Shown one piece after another: positions 1 to 8,175 of a stretch of 36,467 bases of DNA. A model generated the notes under the pieces. The model ran no database searches, was not told the origin of the DNA, and was given only the letters and a program-made list of their open reading frames with translations. The DNA comes from Bacillus_I endophytica_A. GTDB taxonomy: Bacteria; Bacillota; Bacilli; Bacillales; Bacillaceae_H. Location of the stretch: assembly GCF_026790145.1 (NCBI RefSeq), contig NZ_JALAMS010000052.1, forward strand, positions 1 through 36,467. Direction: 5' to 3'. Both the position numbers and the translations under genes were made by a program. Position 1 is the first letter of the stretch, and every line of letters begins with the position of its first letter.

Positions 1-677
1 ACCTAAGAGGGATAATATCACCTTGAGGTGTTTGTCCTTTTTTGGCCATGTGCCTAGTTTCAATCCCTACAATAATCTGTTTAGCAGTTCGAAAGGACTT
101 TAAGCCAAGCATCGTGCGAATACGCTTTTTAATAAATCGATGATCCTGTTCTACGATAGTGTTGAGATATCTAACTTGCCTTATTTGTATGCCTTCGGGC
201 ATACTCTTCTACTTCTTTTAACTCCCGAATGGCTACAGGATAGGCAGGATTCTTATCCACTGTTATGACACGAGGTTTGGAAACATACGAAAAAGCCAAG
301 GCTTTCTTGAAAAAGCGCTTGGCTGCTTGTTTATCTCTTGATTCACTTAGATAAAAATCAATGGTATTGCCTTCTGAATCGACTGCACGATATAAGTACA
401 TCCATTGACCTTTTGCTCTCACATACGTTTCATCGACTCTCCAGGAGTCGTTAGTTGATTTAAGATGACGCCGTACTCTTTCTTCTAATTAAGGTCCATA
501 TTGAGGAACCCAACGCATAATGGTTGTGTGAGCAATGGACGATCCTCGTTCCTCCATCATTTCTACCAAATCACGAAGGCTCAAATTGTACCGTAGGTAC
601 CATCTTACCGTTAGTAAAATAACATCAGGCTGATAATGTTTCCATTTAAACAAATGTTCCTTTTCCATACCAATCAC
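1..677 (-). pseudogene. IS6-family (IS240-like) transposase, broken
   Basis: The reading frame matches IS6/IS240 DDE transposases: an N-terminal helix-turn-helix part (KWKHYQPDVILLTVRWYLRY), then DSWRVDETYV and MYLYRAVDSEG carrying catalytic aspartates, then NTIVEQDHRFIKKR carrying the catalytic Glu region. Two lesions are visible. An in-frame TAA replaces the expected Glu codon just after WVPQYGP, near 487. A frame change near 201-206 moves the C-terminal part (MPEGIQIRQVRYLNT onward) into another frame. The C-terminus runs off the left edge. It is therefore a decayed copy that cannot make full-length transposase. ATG at 668 and GTG at 677 are both possible original starts. Confidence 0.9.
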
Positions 678-740
678 ACACCTTTTGTAGAGTAATAATA
701 TCAGTATGTCAAAGTTTAACAGATTAATTACGGCTACCTT

Positions 741-760
741 GAAGTTTTTGCACTAGAACC
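741..760 (-). repeat. Terminal inverted repeat of the IS6 element
   Basis: Read on the minus strand this is GGTTCTAGTGCAAAAACTTC, which has the form of IS240/IS6-type ends (GGTTCTGGTGCAAAAAC as I recall it). It lies 64-83 bp upstream of the transposase start and so marks the right boundary of the element. The partner end is outside the window. Confidence 0.7.
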
Positions 761-790
761 AATTTATCTTACATATACCCTCTAATATAT

Positions 791-823
791 AAAATAGGAA
801 AGGGAGGAACCCTTTCCTATTTT
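791..823 (-). terminator. Terminator after the EamA gene
   Basis: A perfect 14-bp stem (AAAATAGGAAAGGG and its complement) with a 5-nt loop, flanked by A/T runs. It sits 25 bp downstream of the EamA stop, between that gene and the IS6 end. Confidence 0.8.
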
Positions 824-847
824 ACTTGGATACCTATTTTCTATAAA

Positions 848-1762
848 TTAATTAAAGTGTTGATTAACCTTTTCTGTCTTCCCTTTCGGCTTCGGTGAAT
901 ACTCGGAAATATAAATTGCAATTAGAATTAAAAAAGCCCCTAACCATTCTATCCCTTGGACAGTTTCCCTTAAAATAATAAAGGAAAACACAGTTGCAAA
1001 TATAGGTTCACTGAGTTCTAAAAATTGTACTTTGTTAGCTTCTAAATATTTAAGAGCCATAGTTGTACAATAAAACCCTCCTATAGTAGGGAAAATGGCC
1101 AATGCTAATAATGAAGGAAATGAACTCATCTCTGGTGTAACTATGCCCTCCCTGTAGAATGGAATGAATAAATAAATTATGCCGAATAACATAAGATACC
1201 AAACTAATGGTAACCCTCCATCTAAAGAGAACTTTTTAGTTAATACTAGGAAAAGTCCATAGCCGAGACCAGCAATCCCTGCAAGGATGGCTCCAATCGA
1301 AAGGCCCCCAGTAGCTCCTTGTGCAAAAGCCATGATAACTAATCCTATAATCAATAAGGAAAGGCCCGCAAACTTCAACCTATTCTTTTTCTCTTTTAAT
1401 AATAAAGAACTGAATACAAAAGTTGTTAATACAGACGAACCTAATAGAATAAAAACAACGAAAGGTACAACTGCATAATTATAAGCCGTTGTTTCAAAAA
1501 AATATAGAACAAATATTCCTAAAAATGAGCAGAGAGCAATAGACTTAACATTTTTAGTTAACATAATAATATTTTTTCTGAAATTTGAATTAAGGAGAGC
1601 AAATATTGAAAGAACAATAAAAGCAATGAAACATTTATAAAATGAAACAGCTGCTGGCGTTAGATTACCTGAAAATAACCCTTTACTAAGTATACCTACA
1701 GTACCATTTAATATTGCAGCACCTAATGCTAAGAATATCCCTAAAATATATGTATTTTTCAT
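848..1762 (-). CDS. EamA/DMT-family transporter
   Basis: 304 residues forming about ten hydrophobic segments, the duplicated five-plus-five arrangement of drug/metabolite transporters (EamA domains roughly 8-140 and 155-285). Family features include the N-terminal AAILNGTVGILSKGLF segment and the second-repeat GLGYGLFLVLTKK. Such proteins are inner-membrane exporters or permeases for small metabolites; the substrate cannot be read from sequence. The start overlaps the desaturase stop by ATGA (1759-1762) with GAGGG upstream, so the two are translationally coupled. The pairing suggests a shared physiological context, but this is inference. Confidence 0.85.
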   Translation of the reverse strand: MKNTYILGIFLALGAAILNGTVGILSKGLFSGNLTPAAVSFYKCFIAFIVLSIFALLNSNFRKNIIMLTKNVKSIALCSFLGIFVLYFFETTAYNYAVVPFVVFILLGSSVLTTFVFSSLLLKEKKNRLKFAGLSLLIIGLVIMAFAQGATGGLSIGAILAGIAGLGYGLFLVLTKKFSLDGGLPLVWYLMLFGIIYLFIPFYREGIVTPEMSSFPSLLALAIFPTIGGFYCTTMALKYLEANKVQFLELSEPIFATVFSFIILRETVQGIEWLGAFLILIAIYISEYSPKPKGKTEKVNQHFN

Positions 1763-2745
1763 GCACTTTCCCTCGATGTTTTTGTAATTGGTAACTTATT
1801 GTTTTTAATTAAATCAAGGATTAATGGAGGATTAGAATTTGAAGAGACAAAAACGCCCCCCATTTTCCCATTTAGCGCTCTATACATTTGGTCTTTCATC
1901 ATAATACGATGAGCTTTAGCGACATTCCAGTAAGGAATACTAGCCTGAAGATGATGAGTTAAGTGATAATTTTCTGCATGTATGCTTAGAAAAAATGCTT
2001 CAATCCAATGACTATAACGATTACGTGTCATTTTAATACTTTTCTTGTTGTCTAATACTAATGGATAATGCTCAGCCATTTCAATAAACCAACCAATAAC
2101 CATAAAAGATGTAAAATACGGGATTATCCAATACAACAGAAGGTACTGTAAGCTTTGGAAATAAACCAATATACTAACTATTATTATCCACATCAAAACC
2201 ATAGCAGTGAATTGCTTAGGATATTGCTTAAATTGTAACATTCGATACTTAAAGACATAATAAGCATAACTTACAATATTTAACAAAAATAAAGGTCTTA
2301 GTACATATTTAATTAAAAAATGATTGCTATTTTTTAGCTTGTATAATCCAGCTTCTATATGGTATTGATAATCGGGATCTTTTTCGGGGTCTCCTAGATG
2401 GGTATGATGGCCCTTAACGTGGGAATCCTTGTATATATTAAATTCTTGTCCAATAAGATAGCCTGAAAAATATGTTCCTAATATGTAGTTTAATTTTCGG
2501 TTTTTGGCTAGACATAGATGTGAAGCATCGTGAAGTATTGTTGCTAGAGCTCTTTGTCTGGAGCCGATTATAAGTACAGCTACTAAATAGAACCATATAT
2601 TGAAGTGTCCTAAATAGACTGATAACCCTATTATGATGTAGTCATATAGGATTCCGATTATTCCTCTGTAATTGTTTGACTTGTACAATGGCCTCAATTC
2701 GTCTCTAATTTCTTTAGAAAAATTATGATACTCGTAATTTGCCAA
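1759..2745 (-). CDS. Fatty acid desaturase family protein
   Basis: 328 residues with the three histidine clusters of membrane di-iron desaturases: HDASH (72-76), HVKGHH (109-114) and HLTHH (261-265), separated by hydrophobic stretches. Enzymes of this superfamily use a di-iron centre, oxygen and an electron donor to desaturate or hydroxylate acyl chains or carotenoids at the membrane. The start is TTG (TTGGCAAATTAC), placed 8 nt after AGGAGG, so an ATG-only search would miss it. First gene of a two-gene operon with the EamA transporter. It is not a clear Des (delta-5) orthologue; substrate unknown. Confidence 0.8.
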   Translation of the reverse strand: MANYEYHNFSKEIRDELRPLYKSNNYRGIIGILYDYIIIGLSVYLGHFNIWFYLVAVLIIGSRQRALATILHDASHLCLAKNRKLNYILGTYFSGYLIGQEFNIYKDSHVKGHHTHLGDPEKDPDYQYHIEAGLYKLKNSNHFLIKYVLRPLFLLNIVSYAYYVFKYRMLQFKQYPKQFTAMVLMWIIIVSILVYFQSLQYLLLYWIIPYFTSFMVIGWFIEMAEHYPLVLDNKKSIKMTRNRYSHWIEAFFLSIHAENYHLTHHLQASIPYWNVAKAHRIMMKDQMYRALNGKMGGVFVSSNSNPPLILDLIKNNKLPITKTSRESA

Positions 2746-3066
2746 GTTATTATCCTCCTGTCAATTTTTAATACATATACTATTATACGGAAAAAAAGGG
2801 AAGTGTCTATAATAAAAATTCAAAAAAATGTTTAATTATTCATATGGAAACTGTTTTAATTTTAACTAATATATGTACTATTTATTAATAATAAGAAGCC
2901 TTCAATTTATACTTCTCCATATTTTATTTAAATGAGATATAAAATAAATAAGAAAACAAAATAATTCTTAATTATGAATTAAGAGATTAAATTTCTGAAA
3001 TGTTCCAAGTTAATCTTAAAAGCATGAAAAAATGCCATTATTCTTCATACAAATCTTATGTATCTT
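2746..3066. other. AT-rich divergent intergenic region
   Basis: Lies between the starts of the divergent desaturase and VOC genes, so it should hold promoters for both, but none stands out enough to call. It contains a small AT palindrome, CTTAATTATGAATTAAG, near 2967. The rest, up to 3273, is repeat copy A and its flank. Confidence 0.4.
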
Positions 3067-3165
3067 AATTAACATAATAGATCTTCTAGGAAGTAATAAA
3101 AGCTCAAACTCATCGAATTACAACGGGTTTGGGCATTTTCTTGTCCTTTAAGTATACTTTTACGG
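3067..3165 (+). repeat. 99-nt composite repeat, copy A (dif-like head, hairpin, tail)
   Basis: The head, 3067-3094, matches the reverse complement of B. subtilis dif (recalled from memory) at 24 of 28 positions by eye. It carries AACATAAT at left and TCTAGGAAGT at right. A hairpin follows at 3102-3134 (GCTCAAACtC paired with GGGTTTGGGC). The tail, 3151-3165, is AGTATACTTTTACGG and continues into GACC. With the preceding GTCC it forms a rough palindrome around GTATAC. Copies B and C have the same order and almost the same length. Unlike them, this copy is not downstream of any gene: it lies between two divergent starts, so its hairpin does not simply terminate a neighbour. Confidence 0.65.
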
Positions 3166-3273
3166 ACCGGTATAGAACAAACATTTACCAAGGATGTGTA
3201 GATTTCGAGCAAAAGGGTTCAGAATTTTTTGTATAATATTAATAAAGGATGAAATTAACTACGGAGAATAAAG

Positions 3274-3663
3274 ATGAATTTTCGATTGGAATTGTTTGTC
3301 GAGGACTTAAAAAGGTCTATTAGATTTTATGAAGATATTATTGGCCTTACGTTTTCTAAAAAGAACGAGACAGGTGCAATGATTAAACAAGATCATTTTT
3401 CTTTATTATTAACGCATGACAGTATTCTTGATGAAGATCATTATTTTAAAAAGGGAGGTCTTCATCCAAAGGGTAAAGGCGTAGAAGTTATTATAGTTTC
3501 TGATGATATCGAGAAGTTATATAATCACATTTTAGAAGGGAATTATCCCATTGAATCTAAACTTGAGCTGCGATCTTGGGGAATGAAAGATTTTCGTATT
3601 GTAGACCCTGATGGTTATTATGTAAGATTGACCTCCAATAATCTCGATGAACATAAACAATAG
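3274..3663 (+). CDS. VOC/glyoxalase-like protein
   Basis: 129 residues in the beta-alpha-beta-beta-beta pattern of the vicinal oxygen chelate fold, in two halves: MNFRLELFVEDLKRSIRFYE at the N-terminus and MKDFRIVDPDGYYVRLT near the C-terminus (typical of glyoxalase, bleomycin-resistance and dioxygenase relatives). These are small cytosolic metal-binding enzymes or drug-binding proteins. No particular reaction can be assigned. GGAGAA precedes the ATG at good spacing. It stands alone, about 110 bp after repeat copy A. Confidence 0.75.
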   Translation: MNFRLELFVEDLKRSIRFYEDIIGLTFSKKNETGAMIKQDHFSLLLTHDSILDEDHYFKKGGLHPKGKGVEVIIVSDDIEKLYNHILEGNYPIESKLELRSWGMKDFRIVDPDGYYVRLTSNNLDEHKQ

Positions 3664-3829
3664 GATAACTTAAGTAGCGTATTTGATTTAGCTTCCACTT
3701 TATTTATGATCCTAAATAATGATAACTAAGTTCCCATAACACAGATTATGCCTAGCTCAACCTCCTATAAAATACATTATATCTATATCGTGGTAATATA
3801 ATAGTGAGGATCTTATAGGAGGAGTAAAT

Positions 3830-4033
3830 TTGGTTAAAAACTTGCCTTTGCTATTTTTCATTTTAATTATAGGAGTAAGTTCTTCTACCGTAAGTATGAA
3901 TGGACATTTACCTTTTATTGTTGAATATGCATTTATGATTATGAGCTTTATTTTAAACGTTACAGCCGTTATAGGGTTATCTTTACATGTATTTGTATAT
4001 AAACCTATGAAAAAAGCAGAAGAAAACTTATAA
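3830..4033 (+). CDS. Small two-helix membrane protein
   Basis: 67 residues with two hydrophobic segments (about 4-22 and 29-54) and a short basic/acidic tail (YKPMKKAEENL). It starts at TTG, 5 nt after a strong AGGAGGAG, and a plausible -10 (TATAAT, near 3797) lies upstream. I do not recognise the family. A strong bidirectional terminator follows. Confidence 0.6.
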   Translation: MVKNLPLLFFILIIGVSSSTVSMNGHLPFIVEYAFMIMSFILNVTAVIGLSLHVFVYKPMKKAEENL

Positions 4034-4057
4034 GCATCGTTTAAGTAAAAGTAAGGT

Positions 4058-4091
4058 AAAAGCCGTGGAGATTAACGTCTCCACGGCTTTT
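4058..4091. terminator. Bidirectional terminator
   Basis: Perfect 14-bp stem (AAAAGCCGTGGAGA and its complement), 6-nt loop TTAACG, A-run before and T-run after. It lies between the converging two-helix gene and the 4097-4399 gene and can serve both. Confidence 0.9.
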
Positions 4092-4096
4092 ATTTT

Positions 4097-4399
4097 TCAG
4101 CATTCTAACTTTTTATAGTGATTTTCAATTTTTTTAAAAGGAATGAGAATATGAGGTTGTTCGGAAGGAGTGAAAAATTCCAATCCCTCTTGGTTCTCAT
4201 CAGGAGAAAAATAAAGTTTACTCCACTTTTTAATCATCCATCCCTTAATCCCTTCCGGAATAACACCATGTTGTTTTGAATTTAAACCATTTACATCTAA
4301 AACACTTGAATTTCTAAATCTTAATAGGGAATGCCTTTCGTAAATTCGGCATGGTTTTATGAATTCCACTCGGTATAACTTTTCTTCTGAAAATAACAT
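4097..4399 (-). CDS. Unknown small protein, copy 1
   Basis: 100 residues, soluble, no recognised family. Landmarks: LFSEEKLYRVEFIKPC at the N-terminus, SLLRFRNSSVLDVNGL, HGVIPEGIKGWMIKKW and LEFFTPSEQPHILIPFKKI. It is clearly paralogous to 5058-5363, with the two aligning end to end without large gaps. Together with the upstream membrane gene it forms a two-gene unit that occurs twice in tandem. The pairing of a soluble and a small membrane protein, kept in both copies, suggests they act together; function unknown. Confidence 0.65.
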   Translation of the reverse strand: MLFSEEKLYRVEFIKPCRIYERHSLLRFRNSSVLDVNGLNSKQHGVIPEGIKGWMIKKWSKLYFSPDENQEGLEFFTPSEQPHILIPFKKIENHYKKLEC

Positions 4400-4456
4400 A
4401 TGATACCCACCTAATATGTAATGACTATTCTAATTCTCACCAACTTGGACATGTAT

Positions 4457-4726
4457 TCATGACTTCATAGGATGCTTTTTTTTGAAAAGTAATATACTCA
4501 TGAAAAACATTAATATAAGAGCATCAATGTTTACCTTTCCAGCAATAATAAAAGTATAAAACAATGAAATTATTCCGTAAGTGATACCAATCCATGCAAT
4601 ATTGGATGTTATTAAGTTATACCTTTCTCGTTTAACTCTAAAGAATAAAAATAATAGGGCTAGTAATATAACAAAGACAATCAACTTCCAATACAGACCT
4701 GATAAATGTTCTATAATTAAACTCAT
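4457..4726 (-). CDS. Small membrane protein of duplicated pair, copy 1
   Basis: About 89 residues from MSLIIEHL. I chose this start because GGAGG lies 5 nt before it and because the paralogue starts identically; a longer frame upstream lacks a ribosome binding site. Three hydrophobic segments (about 12-29, 40-58 and 62-78) with a basic loop RVKRERY between the first two. It ends KKKHPMKS. The sequence upstream, around CATTAATTTGATAAAATGGA, is conserved ahead of the second copy and may hold the promoter. Family unknown. Confidence 0.65.
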   Translation of the reverse strand: MSLIIEHLSGLYWKLIVFVILLALLFLFFRVKRERYNLITSNIAWIGITYGIISLFYTFIIAGKVNIDALILMFFMSILLFKKKHPMKS

Positions 4727-4807
4727 AAAAACCTCCATAATATAATCATATTTCCATTTTATCAAATTAATGTATATAATTCACTTTGTATACGCTATCT
4801 AAATACT

Positions 4808-4835
4808 AGTTAACATAAAATACATTATTAGCAGC
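4808..4835 (+). repeat. dif-like sequence (weaker)
   Basis: AGTTAACATAAAATACATTA opens a 28-nt stretch matching the recalled dif reverse complement at 20 of 28. The left (TTATGTAAACT-type) arm is well kept and the right arm is poor. A terminator hairpin follows after 3 nt, echoing the head-plus-hairpin order of copies A-C. Alone it would be marginal; the context gives it weight. Confidence 0.4.
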
Positions 4836-4838
4836 AGA

Positions 4839-4870
4839 AAACCCTTTAGGTGCTTATCCCTAAAGGGTTT
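4839..4870 (-). terminator. Terminator of the second duplicated unit
   Basis: Perfect 12-bp stem AAACCCTTTAGG/CCTAAAGGGTTT with an 8-nt loop. On the minus strand it follows the 4875-5036 ORF and is trailed by TTTT. Confidence 0.75.
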
Positions 4871-4874
4871 GAAT

Positions 4875-5036
4875 CTACCTTCTTTTCATGCTAATTCTTG
4901 AAATTAACACCAAAATTATTCCTGCTAAGAACATAATCCGAGAAGTATTTAATGATTTTATATATCCCATTGGATAAAATATAGCACTTAGCATAAATAG
5001 AAAACCTATTATGTTTAATATCTTTGCTTTACTAAT
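4875..5036 (-). CDS. Possible 53-residue membrane protein with ATT start
   Basis: Just after the stop of 5058-5363 the same frame stays open to 4875. The strong ribosome binding site AAAGGGGAG is followed 6 nt later by ATT, not ATG/GTG/TTG. From that ATT the product would be about 53 residues with two hydrophobic segments (ILNIIGFLFMLSAIFY and IMFLAGIILVLIS) and a basic end SMKRR. ATT is a rare but real bacterial start (infC is the classic case). The alternative is readthrough of the upstream TAA, since the frame is shared. No counterpart is seen after copy 1. The hydrophobic pattern and terminator placement support a gene; the start is uncertain. Confidence 0.45.
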   Translation of the reverse strand: MSKAKILNIIGFLFMLSAIFYPMGYIKSLNTSRIMFLAGIILVLISRISMKRR

Positions 5037-5057
5037 TTCAAACTCCCCTTTTATTTC

Positions 5058-5363
5058 TTAACATTCTATGTTTTTGTAAAGATGATCTCCAATCTTTTTC
5101 AAAGAAATAAGAATATGAGGTTGTTCAGAAGGAAGGAAAAATTCTAATCCCTCCTGGTTCACATCAGGAGAAAAATAAAGTTTTCCCCACTTTTTAATTA
5201 CCCAATCCTTAATCCCTTCTGGAATGACTCCATGTTGTTTAGAACTTAGGTTATTTACATCTAAAATACTTGAATTTCTAAATCTTAATAGTGAATGACT
5301 TGCATAAATTAGGCATGGTTCTATAAATTCAATTCTATATAACTTTTCTTCTGAAAATAACAT
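5058..5363 (-). CDS. Unknown small protein, copy 2
   Basis: 101 residues, paralogous to 4097-4399 along its whole length (same LFSEEKLYR opening, HGVIPEGIK centre, PSEQPHILI end and final EC). Substitutions are scattered as expected for two maintained genes. Even the upstream leader (CCCACCTAATATGTAATGAC on the plus strand) is conserved between copies. It lies between its membrane partner and the ATT-start ORF. Function unknown. Confidence 0.65.
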   Translation of the reverse strand: MLFSEEKLYRIEFIEPCLIYASHSLLRFRNSSILDVNNLSSKQHGVIPEGIKDWVIKKWGKLYFSPDVNQEGLEFFLPSEQPHILISLKKIGDHLYKNIEC

Positions 5364-5444
5364 GTGATACCCACCTAATATGTAATGACCATTCTAACTC
5401 TCACCAAATTGAACATGTATTTATGACTTCATAGGATGTTTTTT

Positions 5445-5690
5445 TTAAAAAAGTAAAATACTCATAAAAAACATTAGTACAAGAGCACCGATATTTACGT
5501 TACCAGCAACAATAAAGGTATAGAGAAGGGCAATTATCCCGTAAGTAATACCAATCCATGCAATCTTAGATGTTACCGATTTATATCTTTCTCGTTTAAC
5601 TCTAAAAAATAAAACTAACAGGGCTAATAATATAGTAAAAACAAATAACCTCCAATATAACCCTGGTAGGTGATCTATAATCAAACTCAT
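5445..5690 (-). CDS. Small membrane protein of duplicated pair, copy 2
   Basis: 81 residues from MSLIIDHL, paralogous to 4457-4726, with the same three hydrophobic segments and RVKRERY loop. It ends at MSILLF: where copy 1 has TTC AAA, this copy has TTT TAA. That stop removes the KKKHPMKS tail, although codons for a similar tail still follow. The membrane part is intact, so it may still function. Confidence 0.6.
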   Translation of the reverse strand: MSLIIDHLPGLYWRLFVFTILLALLVLFFRVKRERYKSVTSKIAWIGITYGIIALLYTFIVAGNVNIGALVLMFFMSILLF

Positions 5691-5766
5691 AAAAAACCTC
5701 CATATTATATTCTTATTTCCATTTTATCAAATTAATGGGTATATTTCATATACAATATGGAGAACT

Positions 5767-5865
5767 AGTTGATATAAACCATGTTAGAGGAAGTAAAAAA
5801 GCGCAAAATCGTTCAGTAACAACGAGTTTGCGCTTTTTCTTCTTTTTTATATAATACTTTTACGG
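5767..5865 (+). repeat. 99-nt composite repeat, copy B
   Basis: Head 5767-5794 (AGTTGATATAAACC then GAGGAAGT) matches dif at 20 of 28. The central hairpin, 5801-5833, pairs GCGCAAAATCGTT with AACGAGTTTGCGC around a 7-nt loop. The tail AATACTTTTACGG ends at 5865. Same order as copies A and C; exactly 99 nt as in A. The hairpin could also terminate the alpha/beta hydrolase gene on the minus strand. Confidence 0.65.
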
Positions 5866-6052
5866 TTGATTTTTGTTTCCTATATGTGTAAGGTACATAA
5901 CTTGAAAATTGTTATAGAGGTATGTTTAACGTTGTAATTTTGCATTTTTCTGATGTTCCCCCAATTAATCATTCACATTTAATCTATTCCTTACTAAAAA
6001 AAGTGCTCTCCACTTTGAAGAACACATTTAAGCTTTATGGTAGAAATATAGG

Positions 6053-6877
6053 TTATATACTTTTTAAAATATTGTTTAACTTTTCAGCAAATTCCTTATA
6101 ATATCCGGTGTTATACCCCCCATGATCACCAGGGAACTCTACTATCTCTGTTTCTAGTAACCTTGCTAATGCAAAAGCACAATGATAAGCAAAAAAGCTC
6201 TGTGAATCAACGCCGCCGGCTGGGATTATCTTCATCGTTGAATGCTTTAATGCGAATTTTAATGCGCCAACATCTAATGAATAGTTAAGAATCCCCTCAA
6301 TTTCATGCTCAACAAAATACGTTGAATTACGAAAGAGACGCTCTGCTTTCACATCCGTTGACTGTTTAGAATTGTTAATGTCCTTTTGGGAATTTGATAA
6401 TAAATTTTCAACTGCACTTTTATGGTTCTTCTTGAGATCTTCCATAAACTCCCTAGCTTGAACTTGCTCATCGTGGTCTAAAAGTGGCAATAGAACGGGC
6501 TCATGAGGAATTAGTACATTGACCTGTTCTGGATGGCGTATACACAAATCAAGTGCAATAACAGCACCGGAGCTACTTCCGAAAACATAAGCCGGCTTAT
6601 CGGTCAGTTTAGCTAGTAGGAGGTGAGCATCATTACTGTGTGTTTCTACGCTATAATCCTCAAGCCTATTGTCGAGTTTACTTCGCGAATGTCCTCTCCT
6701 GTCATACGTAATGACTGTATAATGGTCTGTAAGTTGGGAGGAAATCTGTTGAAATTTATCAGCATCACCACCCCCTCCGTGTATCAAAAGGAGGAAAGGA
6801 CCTTTTCCATTAACCTCATAATATAGGCTTGATCCGGGTACTTGTATTGTCGCTCTTTTAAAGTCGTTCATTTCCAT
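6053..6877 (-). CDS. Alpha/beta hydrolase
   Basis: 274 residues of the alpha/beta hydrolase fold: oxyanion-hole region LLIHGGGG (30-37), YDRRGHSRS, nucleophile elbow GSSSG (100-104, Ser102) and a C-terminal His in PGDHGGY (about 250-256). The acid residue is not certain. Such enzymes hydrolyse esters, lactones or similar bonds in the cytosol. It stands as a single gene between dif-like repeats at 5767 and 6997, preceded by AGAGGT at acceptable spacing. Substrate unknown. Confidence 0.8.
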   Translation of the reverse strand: MEMNDFKRATIQVPGSSLYYEVNGKGPFLLLIHGGGGDADKFQQISSQLTDHYTVITYDRRGHSRSKLDNRLEDYSVETHSNDAHLLLAKLTDKPAYVFGSSSGAVIALDLCIRHPEQVNVLIPHEPVLLPLLDHDEQVQAREFMEDLKKNHKSAVENLLSNSQKDINNSKQSTDVKAERLFRNSTYFVEHEIEGILNYSLDVGALKFALKHSTMKIIPAGGVDSQSFFAYHCAFALARLLETEIVEFPGDHGGYNTGYYKEFAEKLNNILKSI

Positions 6878-6996
6878 TTTCTATCTACCTCTCTCATTTT
6901 CAATATCATTTGTTCCATTAGGTTAAGTCCATTCTTTCTTAATTTTATTTTAGCATGGGCTTTAATGATTTATAGGAAAACATAAAAGACTCAATT

Positions 6997-7024
6997 AGTT
7001 TACATAACACAGTTTATCGGCACA
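6997..7024 (+). repeat. dif-like sequence (left arm only strong)
   Basis: AGTTTACATAA at 6997-7007 is identical to one arm of B. subtilis dif. The remainder, ending ATCGGCACA, is degenerate, for 19 of 28 overall. The HD-gene terminator follows directly, again the head-plus-hairpin order. Confidence 0.35.
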
Positions 7025-7064
7025 GAAAAAGAACCTTAATTTAGCTAAATAAGGTTCTTTTTCT
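7024..7064 (-). terminator. Terminator of the HD-domain gene
   Basis: A 15-bp stem, AGAAAAAGAACCTTA and its complement, just downstream of the stop at 7069. It is A/T symmetric and can work both ways. Confidence 0.8.
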
Positions 7065-7068
7065 CTTA

Positions 7069-8040
7069 CTAAGTATTGAGAACTCTAACAAATGTTCCTT
7101 TCAAGGACTTTTCCAGAGCATGCTGATTCAATTCGGTTACTTTGGTAGAGAGCTCTGTTGCTTTCTTCATTTGGTCATTCCCTACCAATACTAACGGATC
7201 GATAATTCGGACTTTTTTCTTTTGGTGTATATCATAATGATCCTCATCATTTATTGCGTCCCTACTCATAGCTTTTATTTTTTGCGAAACATCATGGTCT
7301 TTACTATCTATTAACTTCTCCCAAACTGTTGAATCCTCTGATAATAAGTCATCAAAGTCAATAATCTGCTTATCCATAGCTATCTTTAATATATCTGTTA
7401 GCATGGCATATCCATACACATTTAATGGATGAAGAAAGAAGTCAATAACCTCTGTATAATAAGCTTTAACAAACCATTCTGCCGCCTCAATTGTTTCTAA
7501 ACAAATTTTTTTATCAATTACTCTTAATTTATCTACAAATTCAGAAGCATCGTCTAAAGAAATCATATTGTAGGTAGATAAATCTCGTAAGGTATAATCA
7601 ATTCGGTCTGCACATAGCAAAGGAAGTGGTTGTTCTAATAAGGGCCATTTCTCAATAGGCACTATAGAAAAGAAATCAAAACCATGTTTTTGTAAAACAG
7701 AAGGAATTTCTGACTGTTGAATCGTTTTTTCAAAAATTTGATCATGAAAATCCTGTTCTTCATTATCTAAAACGAAATCTATAACGTGAGAAAAGGCTGT
7801 ATGGGAGATATCATGCAATAAACCGGCTATTTGTTCTTCTAGGGAACCACCTAATTTTCTTATTAGTAGCATAACTCCAATAGAATGCTCAAATCGAGTC
7901 ACATTCCATTTTGGATTTACTAAATAACTTGCTCCTCCTTGATGAATATGTTTAAGTCTCTGAACAGGTTTTGTTTGTATTAATTCTGTTAGAACGGGCT
8001 CCAACACAAAAGAACCATATAGATGATCATGAATCCTCAT
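7069..8040 (-). CDS. HD-domain phosphohydrolase
   Basis: 323 residues. The HD signature is complete: His52 in RFEHSIGV, His76-Asp77 in LLHDISHTAFSH, and an Asp in CADRIDYT (145-148). This arrangement matches SAMHD1/dGTPase-like HD proteins, which hydrolyse nucleotide phosphates using a metal. The N-terminal IHDHLYGSF and VQRLKHIHQGG segments also fit. Substrate not determinable. Single gene with its own terminator, bounded by dif-like repeats. Confidence 0.8.
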   Translation of the reverse strand: MRIHDHLYGSFVLEPVLTELIQTKPVQRLKHIHQGGASYLVNPKWNVTRFEHSIGVMLLIRKLGGSLEEQIAGLLHDISHTAFSHVIDFVLDNEEQDFHDQIFEKTIQQSEIPSVLQKHGFDFFSIVPIEKWPLLEQPLPLLCADRIDYTLRDLSTYNMISLDDASEFVDKLRVIDKKICLETIEAAEWFVKAYYTEVIDFFLHPLNVYGYAMLTDILKIAMDKQIIDFDDLLSEDSTVWEKLIDSKDHDVSQKIKAMSRDAINDEDHYDIHQKKKVRIIDPLVLVGNDQMKKATELSTKVTELNQHALEKSLKGTFVRVLNT

Positions 8041-8175
8041 AAAAAGGAATAACCCACCTCTCCTTAATTTTGGGATTTAAGTTTACCAATATTCTTTACT
8101 CAATCTTTCCTTATTTATTGTATCAATAGAAGCATAAATAAAGAAGAGTTTCAAATGAGTATGATATACAAACTT

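Noticed and set aside
3735..3762. Sequence CCCATAACACAGATTATG as another dif-like site
   Set aside because: Only about 17 of 28 positions match, the level expected by chance in AT-rich DNA.
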